From Wyeomyia smithii (Eukaryota > Arthropoda > Insecta > Diptera > Culicidae), in the NCBI RefSeq assembly GCF_029784165.1, contig NC_073695.1, positions 210,881,781 to 210,945,780 of the forward strand: a stretch of DNA of 64,000 nucleotides, read 5' to 3'. The position numbers and the translations under genes are program-made. Each line of letters begins with the position of its first letter. Within the stretch, counting starts at the first letter, position 1. Below are positions 34,834 to 47,342 of the stretch, piece by piece. The notes below the pieces were generated by a model. The model was not told where the DNA came from. It saw only the letters and a program-made list of their open reading frames with translations, and ran no database searches.

Positions 34834-37800
34834 TCTTTGAAAAGTTGTGGGTGGTATTTTTTTTCTTTTTAAATAAAATATACACTGTGAAAAATTAGGA
34901 AAAAAAATTTTTTTTCTAAGTTTTAACTTTTTTTGTTTTTTGATTATTCAAGTTCAAATCAATGTTTAGGTAACTTTTTGTGGTTTCAAAAATTAATAGA
35001 TTTTTCAGAATTGGGGTTTTTCTAGATATTCAATTTATAATCTACCTGTCTTTAAGCTAAAAATAAAAACTCATTAAACCTGTCTGTATGATTTTTTTGA
35101 AGACTTATTATGTATAGAGTAATAATACTAATTATTAATTTTTTTATTCCTATTTTAAAATATTTTATTTTTTTTTTTTTTTTTGAAGAACAAAATTACC
35201 AACGACTCTATACATCAAACAAACCGCCCAAAAAAAATCTTTACAAAATTTGAGCTATTATGATTTCTATTACTCCATGATCCAACAACCATCAAATTTT
35301 AGCTTACATTTTGTAGATTTTGCAGGCAAAAACATGGTTTCTTGCAATAGATTTAAAAAAAAAATTCAGTTCTATTTTGATATCTTTTCTTTAATTTTTT
35401 TCACAGTGTATTCTTTTTTCGGAAGTAAAAAACAACCATTTTCAACTCTGCAGGAGACGTCATACCGACCAAACAAACCGTCCTGGCTCTAAAATTATTT
35501 TTGTACATTAATACCATTTTTACACAAATTTGCTTTTTTCAAAAATTAGTCACGTTAAAAAAATATTACTAGAAAAGCTTCAACCAAATCGGAAATGTTC
35601 GATTAACATCGACGTCCTATGTGACTTGAAATTGCTTTACTGATCCTGTAAATATTCCCTTTGTAGTGTCGAGGCATTTGGGTCTCGAAGTAAAACAACA
35701 AACAGTTGTATACGTGGCGGTTTTACCCCATGTATAGAGGCGACTTTACCCCCAGTGGAACGTATTCATATTTCACCGAAAAACTAGTCAAAATTACAAG
35801 ATTACTCACGGCCTTCGATATTTCCGAAAGACGACAGATTCAGGCAAGCGATTAAACGTATATTCACGAATAAAACAATAGATTTTTAGATTTTTAAGTC
35901 CCGTAGCCGCAAAACAATAGCGCATTGACTGGTTACCAGCTGAAAGGTTGTTTTTGATTATTTCTGTGACCATTCGCGCACTATCAAAAAAGGAAGGGGT
36001 GCAAAATGTTATGTAATTATACTGTAATAGACATGTTAAAGAAATTTTTCAATTATTTTATAACTTGGTAGTAAAACTACGGTGGGCAGTCTTACCCCGC
36101 TGGGCGGCCGTACCCTGTTTACCCCTAATACGATTTCCTGTTCAGAAGATTCGTTCGACGGCAGCAAACCATAAATAACAATATTTTGATTCTTTTTAAA
36201 CACTGTGGGCTGCTTGAGTCACATTTTTAGAATTGGAAGAATTTTCGCCCGTCCGTGCTCAAGCAATTACGGGAAGCAGAGGGCTAAGTGTGTCGAAACG
36301 GAAGTTTGTATGTCTTAATAAACAACTTACCAAGGTTCTATTCCCAGCTTGAATTCTGCTGATATTTACAGCTATTAATCTCCGAAACGATGATTTTTTG
36401 CACTGAATATCAAAAAACACTTAACAACCGTTTTTCTATCAACCGAATAAAGCAATGGCGACGAAATAAATAAACGCTCCGTAATGGAATAAGTGCTGCT
36501 AGTAAATGTAGGTATTATGAACGAATGTTTTCGTATAACTATCGTTGTTATCCACGTTCGTACGAAAGTACATTCGTGAATTGTACAAATCATGCGTAAT
36601 GTTGCAATTCTAATCGATAACTTGTAATACGAATGTTCTATACAATTAACAAAAGTGCTGTACAATCTACGAATTGCATGTTTACGAAATGTGCGCGAGT
36701 GGAATAACGAAAAAATATTTTCAGTGTGGTTAAGTTTTCGAGGAAACTTATTCAAGTAAACCAGTGTAAAAATCTAAGCGAAAATTAATTGGAAATGTAG
36801 TGGCTCATGTCATATTCCCAGTTTTGTAAGCTTCAAGGAGATTTTTTTCGTATGCAATACGAATGTACGAGTAAATAAATTTTATTTCGTGTTAGCAAAC
36901 AAGTTACAAAATAATACGCGGCTTGGAACGTAGACAAACAAATTGTTTTCGTGTTGATTGATAGCAAACAGCAAAACTCTGAGGTTCGCAACGGCTCTTA
37001 CGTGTTGCATCTCTGTTCTGTTATGTTCAGAACGCTGCTGTGATGTCGAACTATGACCATTTTTACAGAACGTTTTAATATTTTGTAAGAAGTGTAACGA
37101 ATTTTCCCAACTTACTTACAAATCAGACAAATGCCTGTGTTATACTCCAGACTGATTGCCGTACCCCCTTCGACTGATGCAACATCGCCGTTAAGATGTT
37201 CGTCTGAGTCCTTTTTCCACCTTTTAATCACTCGCGCATCAGGAGATTTCTTTCCAGTTCGCGGCACATATCGGCTTATGATACGCATCCTCTGCCATTC
37301 AGTTTCTCGTAGAACTTACCGGTTTCGCTCATGCAGTCCAGATAGCTTCACGATCTCGAGTGCTGCCTGCTCTTAATCACTTCTATTTTACATTTTACGT
37401 GTTGATAATATTACCTTCCTTTATTGCGTAAATCCTACGGAAATTGAATAATACATTTTATTTATGGTTACAATAAAAAACACGGTATTTTTACTGCAAG
37501 CTTGTAAACGATTGTTGTCATTACCATGTTTTAACAACGTTTTTTGTTGTTGAATCTACCACCGACAACAATTTTGCCATGAAAAACATTGTCAGTGACT
37601 TCTAAATGTATGGGAAAAATGCCTGAAAAAATGCTGTTAAGATACATAACAACCCCCCTTTTTCATTGTAAAAATGGCAAAAACGATGTTTTTTATTGTC
37701 CTGGACAATGATATTTAATGTAAAATTTATGTATCTACAATGAAAAACATAGCTAAATTATGGTATAACTATGTACAGTTACAGCAATTTTTAAGGTTTT

Positions 37801-39831
37801 TTTAATGTTTTGTTAATGTTATTTTTTTCGGGATGTTATCGTCAAATTAATATCAATTAAAAGTGCCACTAAAAAAACGACTGTCGATCTTGTTGCACTG
37901 CGCATAACAACACATTTGCGCATGCGCTGGTTAACAATTGTCATAGCAACACATTTGCGCATGCGTTTTGTTGCGGCGAATGCTGACCTTCTGTTGTGGG
38001 GCGTTTTGTACACACATAGGCGCATTTTGCCGCTAGCGAAATTAAAAAAAAAATCAAAGACCTTTTTAAATTTCACGTTCTTGACGTACCGTCTGCCGGG
38101 GTGAGATTAAGCCACGGGGGTGAGATTGAGCCAAAATGGGATATGTTTGTATGTTAAATTACTTGAGATTTCCAAAACCTAATAACTCAAATTCAATACT
38201 TTATGAAACATGACATTTTTATTCACAACTTAAAATGGAATATAGATAATATCAGTGAACTGTTTCGCTTAAAGAATGATTCAAAGTACAGGGTGAAAAA
38301 CACGCGCAAATAACGTTACCAAAAAATGTCCCACGCAAACCAACCCGATCGAGAAATTACATCAACTGACTGCTCAGTTGGTACGTTAGGATGTCGTCTC
38401 CAATGTGTTGAGGAAATATTATGCATTGAACCTGTGCCGGCTCAGAAAATAATGTTTCTCCAAACTGTACACTTTTCGAGCCCTTTTGGGGTGAGATTGT
38501 GCCAAGCTATATTGAACGGCACAGTGTGCGGAATTCAGATTCACGACAAAATTATATCAGTATACACCAAAACACTTGCATTGTTTACATAGGGTATGTT
38601 TTTTTCCCCACAGCATAAGGTATGTTGTCTAGCTATGGTATTCTTTGAAATAATGACTAAAAGCTTGAGAAGCTTACTGTTCTCAATAATAAGATGGAAG
38701 TTTTCAATTATTGATATTACTTACTACTTACTAACAAAACTGTACACCAATTCTATATAAACTGATGACTTTTAAAGCGAAGAAGGAGGGTTGTGGGTAT
38801 GTTTCCAGAGGTTTTGAGATCTCCAATGGAATGAACAGTTGTCAATGACACATAATAATTGAAACGAAAAGGCTTCTCAAACTTCATGTCCTAACGTTTT
38901 CCCTTTTTAGACTACCTGGAGACGCCACTATGTGTATAGAGACTGTCTATAAGCCACGTTCTCATAACTAATTACTCTATGTATCAATTTGATCCAGCCA
39001 TACATTTTTCTATAATTCATACGAAACATAGTTTCTGATCAACCCCCTAAAGCCTCTTAATAGTCCACGTTGTTTATGGTCGTCCCTATACTTACTGTTT
39101 TATCATGTTAGTCATGTGGATTATTCGTAGACACACTACTGTTCATTTAACAGGTATTAAATTCAACTTTTTGTTTTTGGCACAAGCTCACCCCATAGAA
39201 GGGGTGAGATTGAGCCAAAGTTCATGTATTCTTAGCAAAATTATAGTTTATTGTAACTTAACCATATTTGTTGTAGTTGTTAACAAAACCTTCTAGAATG
39301 CATTGGTGTATTTTGGATCGAGTTCTTTGCTTGAATGTGTGCGTTACAAGCTTGAGAATAAAAAAGCATCATTTTTTGGCACAATCTCACCCCGGATGAC
39401 GGTATTTTATAGATTTTAATGCCTCAGGACAAGCATGTTCCGTAGGAAACTGTTATAACTTCAATTTGAAGTGTTTTTTGAATTGCATTCGGCATAACCG
39501 GGCACATAATGACAGATGCTTCGTAACGTGGGCATATTGCCCCCCAGTTCCTCTATATCGTTCCACATTCGCTCTCGTGCGTTGCTGCATTTTTCTCCCC
39601 TACTAACTGTTTTTTTTTCGATTCAGGGCGACTATACCTAGTGTCGCTATTGCCATGCTACTTCTGGCGGATCGTATGTCTCTCCAGCCATCTTCAAGAG
39701 AGCCTGCACCAAGTCACTCTTCCATTGGTAGTACCGCTTCAAGATGCTGCGCGTATCGCTGGGCAACTTTGGGATCCCGTAATTCGCCCCCTTAATGCTA
39801 GAACTAGATAACTCGAAATTTGTCAATTTTG
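34834..39831. repeat. 5-kb tandem unit, copy 3
   Basis: 4,998 bp. It is colinear with the other copies, but at its right end the sequence does not restart; it continues into the rest of the AATT-flanked element (39,785-40,164). This identifies the ancestral right-hand context of the duplicated segment. Confidence 0.97.
38087..39404. mobile_element. GGGGTGAGATT inverted-repeat element, copy 3
   Basis: Copy of 28,092-29,409 in the third tandem unit, same length (1,318 bp). Confidence 0.7.
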
Positions 39832-40164
39832 AGTTAAGTATGCCATCATGTTTATCGCGTCGAGCTCTATAACATATCCAAGACTCGTTGAAACACGATT
39901 ACAAGAAAAAGTGTTATTCATCAAATAAAAAACTAGATATCTCAACGAAAAACAAGTGTATTTTGTAATAAAACTAAATACCTCGGCTTTTTGCTGATTT
40001 TTTCGTTGCTATAACGGGCCTGAAACGATATAAATGCGTTTCATAAAATCTGAACCTTTAATAGTTACATTTGAATCGTCATCACCAGAATAGGTCAAAT
40101 TTTCAAACTCGTTTTTCTCGAAACGTCAATTTTCGAGTTATCTAGTTCTAGCATTAAGGGGACG
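39785..40164. mobile_element. 380-bp inverted-repeat element (MITE) with AATT duplication
   Basis: Terminal inverted repeats of about 36 bp begin CGYCCCCTTAATGCTAGAAC and continue CTAGATAACTCGAAA. AATT flanks both sides (39,781-39,784 and 40,165-40,168). It is inserted between the endonuclease and linker pieces of a minus-strand LINE. Its first ~47 bp also terminate tandem units 1 and 2 (29,790-29,836; 34,787-34,833), so the triplication breakpoint lies within it. Confidence 0.85.
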
Positions 40165-40168
40165 AATT

Positions 40169-40519
40169 GTTCGCTGACGCGTGCTATACACCGTCGAGGG
40201 TTTCGAGCGCACGCATACTGCAACTAGATAGTGGTCTGAATCTATGTTCGCATTGCGGTATGTGCGAACATTGGTATTGTCGGAGAAGAAGCATTCGTCG
40301 GTTAGAACAGAATCCAATTCAATTATGGTTTCTATACGGGTGATCTTCAGGTGTCTTTGTGGTTATCTTAACGAGGGAAGAATCCCTCCTAGGACAACCG
40401 TCACACACTTGTTCTAGCTGCGCGTAGAACGCTTCTTTGTCGTCGTTGGGTCTCGTCTCGCGTGGGCTTTAATCCTTAGTATACACATCTTAGGATCAAT
40501 CGGGTACCGACCGATCACA
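40169..40519 (-). pseudogene. LINE endonuclease remnant
   Basis: Minus-strand text includes GRYPIDPKMCILRIK, EAFYAQLEQVCDGCPRRDSS and VLTDECFFSD, then NVRTYRNANIDSDHYLVA with the endonuclease SDH motif, and finally STVYSTRQRTI before the MITE. Several frameshifts. It is probably the same old CFDP2/RTE-like LINE as the 39,635-39,784 and 37,120-37,375 scraps. Confidence 0.75.
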
Positions 40520-40527
40520 CGCTAACG

Positions 40528-40843
40528 CAGCGGTTCTCAACCTGGGGTACGCGTACCCCTAGGGGTACGTGAATGCTTTCAGGGGGTACGCGAAAGAAAA
40601 TCAGTAATGGCGGATAAAGCAATTTTTCTTATAATACTTCATTTGTTGTTCAAACTTGCTCTTGAAACATGAGCATAGTAATCAAACAAACCAAAATTCA
40701 ATTTGAAACCTGAATTAGACTACCACAACATGATCTACCACTACTCTCTCCCACTCTGCTAGAATATTCCAAGTCAGGGGGTACAATTGGTTTGAAAAAT
40801 ATCGCCAAGAGGTACGCGAATAAAAGAAGGTTGAGAACCGCTG
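40528..40843. mobile_element. hAT-type small element (316 bp)
   Basis: Ends CAGCGGTTCTCAACC and the reverse complement GGTTGAGAACCGCTG match the well-known hAT terminal consensus. Flanking octamers CGCTAACG (40,520-40,527) and ACCTAACG (40,844-40,851) agree at 6 of 8 positions, as an aged 8-bp target duplication would. The interior is rich in GGGGTACGCG-like blocks and encodes nothing recognisable. Confidence 0.88.
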
Positions 40844-40851
40844 ACCTAACG

Positions 40852-41473
40852 AGATCAAACTGAAAACATATCCTGGAAGAATTTTCCCATAAGAAACTAG
40901 CAGCTTTTGTTACATTTTTGTTTTATCGTTCTGATCAAGGTGGTATCAGCATTCCACGCTTATGAACGACAAAAACTGGTTCTTCAATAAAAAAACTAGA
41001 TAAAATGAGTATAGTTTGTATAAACTCTATTTCAAGATTCATCTGAAAACCAAAGGAAGCTAGCAGCAACTTAAAATAAACTGAGTAACATTGGAGAATG
41101 CTGAAAACAATTATGGCTCTTGGATCAGACTAGACGGTAACTGGTAACAAAATATCAGTATTGTTGCAGCTAGTTGTATTGTAATAGTCAATGCAAGGTT
41201 TATTAGTTCTAAAGAACAATCCGCATTGTTCGACGTTTCAAGAACGGCAGAAAATTCGTCGAACGCTTGTCAAGTAAATATTTTATCGATCTCTTTTCTA
41301 CAGCTGAGTTCGATCAAAAACGAAGTGTGCTGACTTCGCTTATGATTTTGATTACTCACGGCAAATTAGACAACTTTTGACATTTCTCTCGCCAAAATTT
41401 TCAATCTCTTTTATTTATATGAAACGCACGAAATATTACGAATTCGAAATGACATTAAGCTTGCTTCAACACT
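40852..41473 (+). other. Upstream region / probable 5' UTR of the TIM23-like gene
   Basis: No other gene seen. The start context is ACACTATGGCA at 41,470. No confident TATA box or initiator could be assigned. Confidence 0.4.
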
Positions 41474-42129
41474 ATGGCAGAAAATCCTGAATTAACTCGA
41501 CCATCTCGTGTTCCTTTCAAAAGTAAGTTGATGAATTTTGTTCTCGGTAGGTATACACATTACATTACCTACTTATCGTTATGTATCAGCTTTACCACGG
41601 GAAAAATTCAAGCGTCTCGTTGATCAAGATGATCTGAACTCACAGGCCAGGGGAACTCCAACCAGGGGAACCATCAGCCAAGGATGCGCAGTCGAATGGA
41701 GCAAGCGTTCCCTATTATCGGAGGTTCCTATATAACAGGGTGGACAATTGGTGGACTGTGGGGATTTATTGAAGGTCGTTCACGAGTGAGCATAGAAAAT
41801 TCACGCACAATTCGACGCACTCAGTAAGTTCCCATGATGGAATTTGAAAAATCTCTTTTTATATGACACAAACTCTTTGAAGAATTCGAAATCATATACT
41901 GAAGAGAGGAAGATATTCTTCGAACGCATTGGCATCTATAGTTTTGATGTATTGCTCGATAGGAGTGATCCTTCAGTTGGTGCGAAGTGGAGAAGATGAC
42001 ATATGGAACTCCGTAGTCTCTGGTGGAATATCCGGCCTAATTTACCGATCATCGGCGGGATTTCGAAAATGCATCACAAGTGGCGGTTTAGGTATAGTAC
42101 TAAGCTTTTTTCATGCTCTGATGAGTTAA
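41474..42129 (+). CDS. Tim23: TIM23-like mitochondrial import channel subunit, 3 exons
   Basis: Predicted exons 41,474-41,522, 41,646-41,823 and 41,883-42,129 join in frame to 157 aa. Introns of 123 and 59 bp have GTAAGT donors and CAG or AAG acceptors. A nearer acceptor at 41,588-41,589 would break the frame. TIM23 forms the inner-membrane channel for presequence proteins together with TIM17. The protein has four hydrophobic segments (about 38-58, 91-109, 116-135, 140-156) with family motifs EQAFPIIGGSYITG, SRTIRRTQIRNHILKRG, SGLIYRSSAGFRKC and GGLGIVLSF. It lacks much of the ~70-residue intermembrane-space domain before the first segment of typical TIM23 (~200 aa), so it may be a shortened paralogue. 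The frame is intact. 21 bp after its TAA the 2.4-kb repeat copy B begins, so the 3' UTR probably lies in that repeat. Transcription is unproven. Confidence 0.85.
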
Positions 42130-42150
42130 CGAAGGCTCAGCAAACCTGAA

Positions 42151-44573
42151 ATAGTAGGAGGGTGGTATCCAAGACACGACCGCATAGTTGACGTAGGACT
42201 ACAATAATTTTATATTTTTATTTTAAAGCTATGTTTGATTTGAGCTCGTTTTACTTTTGTAGTTTGCTTGATTTATTTTAACCAATTTAAACTCAACATC
42301 TTCCAAAAGGGAGGTATTTTGGTTCGGGTGGTAGTATCAAGTATCTAGGTCGTCAGCCCGAATTCATCAAGCGACACCATAAACGACTTGGAACTAAAAC
42401 TAGCTCATTGGTGGCCATTTCTACTGTTAAGGTCGTCTTTGACCACTTAAAAAGTCAAAAAAGTCATGAAAAAAGAACCGTTCATTTTTGGCATGGTTCG
42501 ATTTTGGCAACAGAAAATATTCTGGCGTGTTGCAAAAATCGAACGGGGTCTGTATTTTGATTATTTTTTTGTACCACTCTACCTTAGAAGAAAAAATATT
42601 CTCTTCAACATTCACAATGGTCCAGGAACCAAATTTAGGGGAAATTTTGGGTCTAGAGCTATATAGCAATGTTTTAGAGAAAATCTTTTTTTTACAAAGT
42701 TACTTAAAATTATTGGAGCTATAAAATTGTAGAACAAGGTTTTCTATCTACAAAAATAAAAAGGAAGATACTTGATAGCATTGAAAATTTTGGTCACCCC
42801 AATTCTTGATACTTTTTCAATAAGCGCTTTATCATATGTAACAACTTTGTTGAAGAAAGTTTTTCTCTAAAATATTGCTATAGAGCTCTAGACCCAAATT
42901 TCCCCCTAAATTTGGTTTCCAGACTATTGATGAATACCTTTCATTCTAATACAGCGAATTTTCTTTAACACGCGAAAAGGCAACCTTCTATAAAATATTT
43001 AATTGAGTACGATTTAGTAGAAATTAAACTTCTTCCTTCTATATCTATTTGTCTTGTTAAAGTTGGCTCACTCACCGATCACAAAGCGGCAAAGATGTCA
43101 CATCATTTTTTTTCCTGCAGTTACAAGCTCGTGGAAAAAATATAGATAATGAATGACAGTTTTAGTAAAAAAGGTATATTCACAGAAAATTTGAAATTGA
43201 CATAGAATTGAATGTTAACATGTTAACATTCAATTCAGGTCAATTTGAACATTTTATCAGTATACAGAATCAATCAGAAAAAAATTGATTAGTTTCAAGA
43301 TACCAAAGAACAACGAAGATATCATATTTGAAGGTTATATGTCTGTTATTTTCGAAAATAAACTGGGCAAGAGTGATGCACAACATTAGCCACGGCAATT
43401 AATGTTTGCATAGCGTTGTTCAATTACAAGTAAGGTTATGGAAAGTAATATTTTCTTGTAAATGCAAATTCAAAAAAAAAATTTAATTGAAAAACACAAA
43501 TACTAATGTCGGAACTCTAATATCAAGATGAAATGAATTTGGTTTTCCTCTATACCGCCACCGCAGGATGCAACTAATATTGTCATATTGGACTAAATTA
43601 ATTTAGCTAGTAAAATATAATCATCAGTACAGCTCGTTTAACTAACTATTCAAAGATATGTACGGAGCATTTTTGTTTTCTATTGTCTTTCAAATACCAT
43701 ATTCAGTTATTTAAATAAATCTGAAAAAAAACAGAATGTAGAGTTCAAAAATAAACAACGCATTTTGTTGTCCCCGGCGGCGCAGCGTATTCTGCGGTAC
43801 CCGAAAAATCAAATTGAATTCTGATATTTGCTGCTATACGAAACAAGAAGAAGAAGAAGACAATTCAAACGGCAATTCGATTGTGTTCCACGCCCCACCG
43901 TGCGTCAACAGCGGCAATGTAGTTTTCACTTGGCTTGGCTGCACACAAATGAATATCGAGTTTTTCTGCACTGATAGACGACGAATGACCAGCGCTCTAT
44001 TCATACAATGCTCGGTGCAGTACTGTTGCCTGTGCCAGCATGTTTTCCTTCAAGACATCAGTTTTATTAACATTAACATATTTATTAACAGCAGAACGTC
44101 ATACTGTCTAATAGTGGAGGTGGTTACGAACTTTCCGAGAAAGCTTAACCTTCAAGACATCAAAATAGTCTAGGCTCATGGAAACTAACATTAGTTGACC
44201 TATTGGGACGGGGAGATTCTGTCAAAACTTATTTTGGCACTGCTATACAGGATATCACAGCATGCAGTTGGTGTCTATTCATGAAGTCTGTGCTAGGCGT
44301 GCTCGCATATGATTGGTACATTGTTGGTGAAAATTTGACCTTGAAACTTTTATTCAATTTTCACTGTTTAACAATGAAGTGATAATGAAAATTGAAGAAT
44401 CACAAAATTGTCCATCATTTTATCAATCCAACGACATATTGATTTTTGTGATCCATCATGTGGTTACATCAGTATAACCGTTTGAAATCTTTCATTGCGG
44501 CGTTACATCTTGGTTTTAGTTTTCGCGGAATGTATCTCGATATAGTGCGGTTAGACGTAGTCCTACGTCAAAA
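42151..44573 (+). mobile_element. 2.4-kb unclassified repeat, copy B
   Basis: Second copy of 8,057-10,473. The 15-bp inverted pair is at 42,188-42,202 and 44,557-44,571. Left flank is the TIM23-like gene, right flank unrelated DNA. The long inverted repeat (42,617-42,920), the 17-bp hairpin (~42,497-42,545, one mismatch) and the 32-bp palindrome (43,208-43,239) are retained. A 119-codon frame at 43,814-44,173 matches the one at 9,714-10,073 with about four changes, but it begins without ATG and has no known domain. Confidence 0.75.
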
Positions 44574-47340
44574 CATGTTCGCAAACTGGTTTAAAAACAG
44601 TTCAGATTTTTAAAAACAACTCAATATTTCTCCCTTTGTATCAGTAAATAAAAATGTATTGAACCTGTCCCGAATAAAATATATTCATACGAAAAATAGA
44701 AATATACAGAAGGTTCCACCAAAAGCTACAAGCCCACCAAAAACCGACCAAACCCACGCTTTATGGGAGTGAGAAATTGAGCTAATACATTTTATCGTAC
44801 TCCTGGGAAATAATAGATTAAGGAATAGTATAATTTTATTCACAATATTAAATGCTTTGCTCGCCAAGTACTATCTTCCGTATGTGTAAAGAAGAACCGA
44901 TATCCACGTGTGCCATTGTTACACGCTATCCGGGGCACAACATGTGGATTCAAAATAACTAAACAGATCGTGGTCCCTCCTCTCGGCTGTTCCCAGTAGG
45001 TAGAACTTGGTGCAAAACCATTTCCCAATCATTTTAATTCCACTCAGCCAGTCAATTGCGAATGTGGACTTTTGTGGTGATTAAAGTTGCACCTTCTCTC
45101 CCTTGTATTGTTTTCGATTCCATTCCGCTTCTGTACCCAGTAGAAGGGAGAGTAGTTTCTTTCCATTTTTCACTCCGAAAACAATCAATTTCGAGTATTT
45201 TTGAATAAATAAACACGGTGACAAATGCAAATTTATCGGAGCTTCAGGCTGCAATGAGCAAAAAAAAATACCATGACAAATTAATAATTTGCAAAATGTT
45301 GATGCACCAAATTGCACCCTCGTGGTGCTGACCCCCGTCAACAGAAGGGGCTCGCATCTTGTTCGGCGCTTAAATACAACACACGGTTTTCATTGCTACG
45401 CGAACTTCGGGGCGATCAAAACTCCCTCCCTTCATTAAATTTATTTATTATCGGGAAATTATTAATTATTATTTCGATTGTGAATTTTTGTCTGCGGCCT
45501 GCGACTGGCCAGCCCACAAGCCGAAACCACTCAATTGAGTTGCTATTGTTTTACTTCCGTGGCCGAATCATGCACTTTGTATAACATTTTCGGGTTGATG
45601 GTTGCTCGGGTGGCCACGCCACCGCGGGGCCGGGGGTTTGTAATGTATGCACACAGGTTTGTGAATTACAATTTATTTTAATTAATAGCGATTGCACTAA
45701 CAGATGGTGTCAATAATCGGCGGTAAATTTTCGCTTCGGCTCGCGCTTGTTTTCGCGGGGTTTCGAGGGAGGAGTGATCAATTGCTGCTTCGTTGTGTAA
45801 CCACTTACGGAAGTGGAACGAACTGAACTGTTCCGATATTGGGGTATGGAAAACTGGAATTCATACCAATTTGGGTTTGAACAAACAAAAATAAAACAAT
45901 TACAAAAGTTAGACCAAAAGTAACGATAAACTAAAATAGCAATTCGGTAGCTTCGAAACAACGAACCAATTTCTGAATCATTCATAAATCTTATTTCCTT
46001 AAGGAAGCACATACACACGCACAAAATGTGCTAAGCAGCAGCCATAAAATATTTCACACTTTCCGAACTGCCTCCGGATGTATAGGCAGAAGAAATTGTC
46101 CCAACTGCAAAACAAAACCCAAAACTACCCGCACTGGGTCAACAAGCTGGATTCCCCCGGAGATAACACTGTCCGAGGCCATAAATTTTCAATCTATGCG
46201 CAACCCACAAACCCGAAGTCAAAGAGAAAAGTTATTTTGCTTCCTTTGCTTCCATTTTCTACCCCACAACCATTTGGGCACGAAAACTAAACAGGATAAT
46301 AATCACCGTCGAGCCTGTCGAAAAATAGCCAAAAGTTAAGCGTCAAAATTTGTTTGCATGAGTGTGTCATAAAGCAGCCTCGCAGCAAAGGATTACGGCA
46401 ACAATGTTGCTATTCTTCCCACACGGTTAGCCCCGCTCTGGTATCAAAGCTCTTGTGGGAAACAAAAACACCACCTACAGAGCCCTTTTCACAGTGGGAT
46501 CCCGACCGAGCCGGCAGCAGCGACTGGAAAGCAGTAGGGGCTGCTTCAAAAAAAAGGGGTTGATTAATCCCATTAGATAGTCATGACCGCAAAAACGGCC
46601 CACCCGCTGGGACCCATAAATTCATCAGTATACATCGTAGAACGCAGAACGCAACGGCCGGCAACGCATTGACCAGCAGCAGCACCCAAGAATCGTATGG
46701 ATGAAACGCAATCGTCCAGTCGTAAACGATGGATTCTCGGTATTTAGGCGCAGATGACTGTTGTTAAGGGTGGAGTATAAAATTTCCTAACGCATCCGAG
46801 TGGAGGACCAAAGCCAATAGACGGGACATATCGATGTTGTCTGTCGATAAATCGAAGGCGACATTCGTTTGCCGCCTGGACAGCCATTAAATATCCACAT
46901 AGTTTGTGTGCGTTGAGCGAAAAACCTAGGTTCACATGTGGTTTGACACATTTGCTAAAGGTTGGCTTCGGATGCCACGGTCTAAAATGGTATACAAGCT
47001 ATCAGAATAATTTAAACATGGTTGCGTATCGTTTGATCACTCCCTTCACGATGGTACAATCAGGATTTATTTTATTTTTTCAACTGGACTCAGGCAAAAA
47101 TTAGATGGAAATTATGAGTAATACCTAATTATATAACACTGAGGTACCTTTTTTGATATATTCGGAATATTCGGCTGACATGTAATATAGACAAATAATA
47201 TAGATTGCTCACAATAATTATTGAGATACGAATTATATTTCTACAGTAGGATGTCAATGGAAAGCCACCTTTCGAACTCTGCTTAGTGGTAAAGCTCAAA
47301 AGTTTCGTCTTCTCGAAAATCAGTCTTCTTGCAAAATTCC
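44574..47340. other. No gene recognised; low-repeat region
   Basis: Short frames only. Mixed composition with homeodomain-like AT blocks such as TTATTAATTATTATTTCG (45,459) and GC-rich stretches, and no copy elsewhere in the window. It could be intronic or intergenic regulatory DNA (inference). Confidence 0.35.
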
Positions 47341-47342
47341 AT

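Noticed and set aside
24841..39831. CRISPR-like or phage-like array
   Set aside because: Units are 5 kb, eukaryotic transposon-derived and without spacers; nothing prokaryotic is present.
41523..41589. Shorter first intron using the acceptor at 41,588-41,589
   Set aside because: It would put the downstream TIM23-matching sequence out of frame and end at a stop at 41,733-41,735.
41538..41735. 65-codon frame reading through the first intron of the TIM23-like gene
   Set aside because: It starts in the intron and leaves the TIM23 frame; the spliced model using the acceptor at 41,645 explains the region better.
45312..46563. Several 60-100-codon frames as host genes
   Set aside because: No domains, no splice-supported extension and shifting composition; insufficient evidence.
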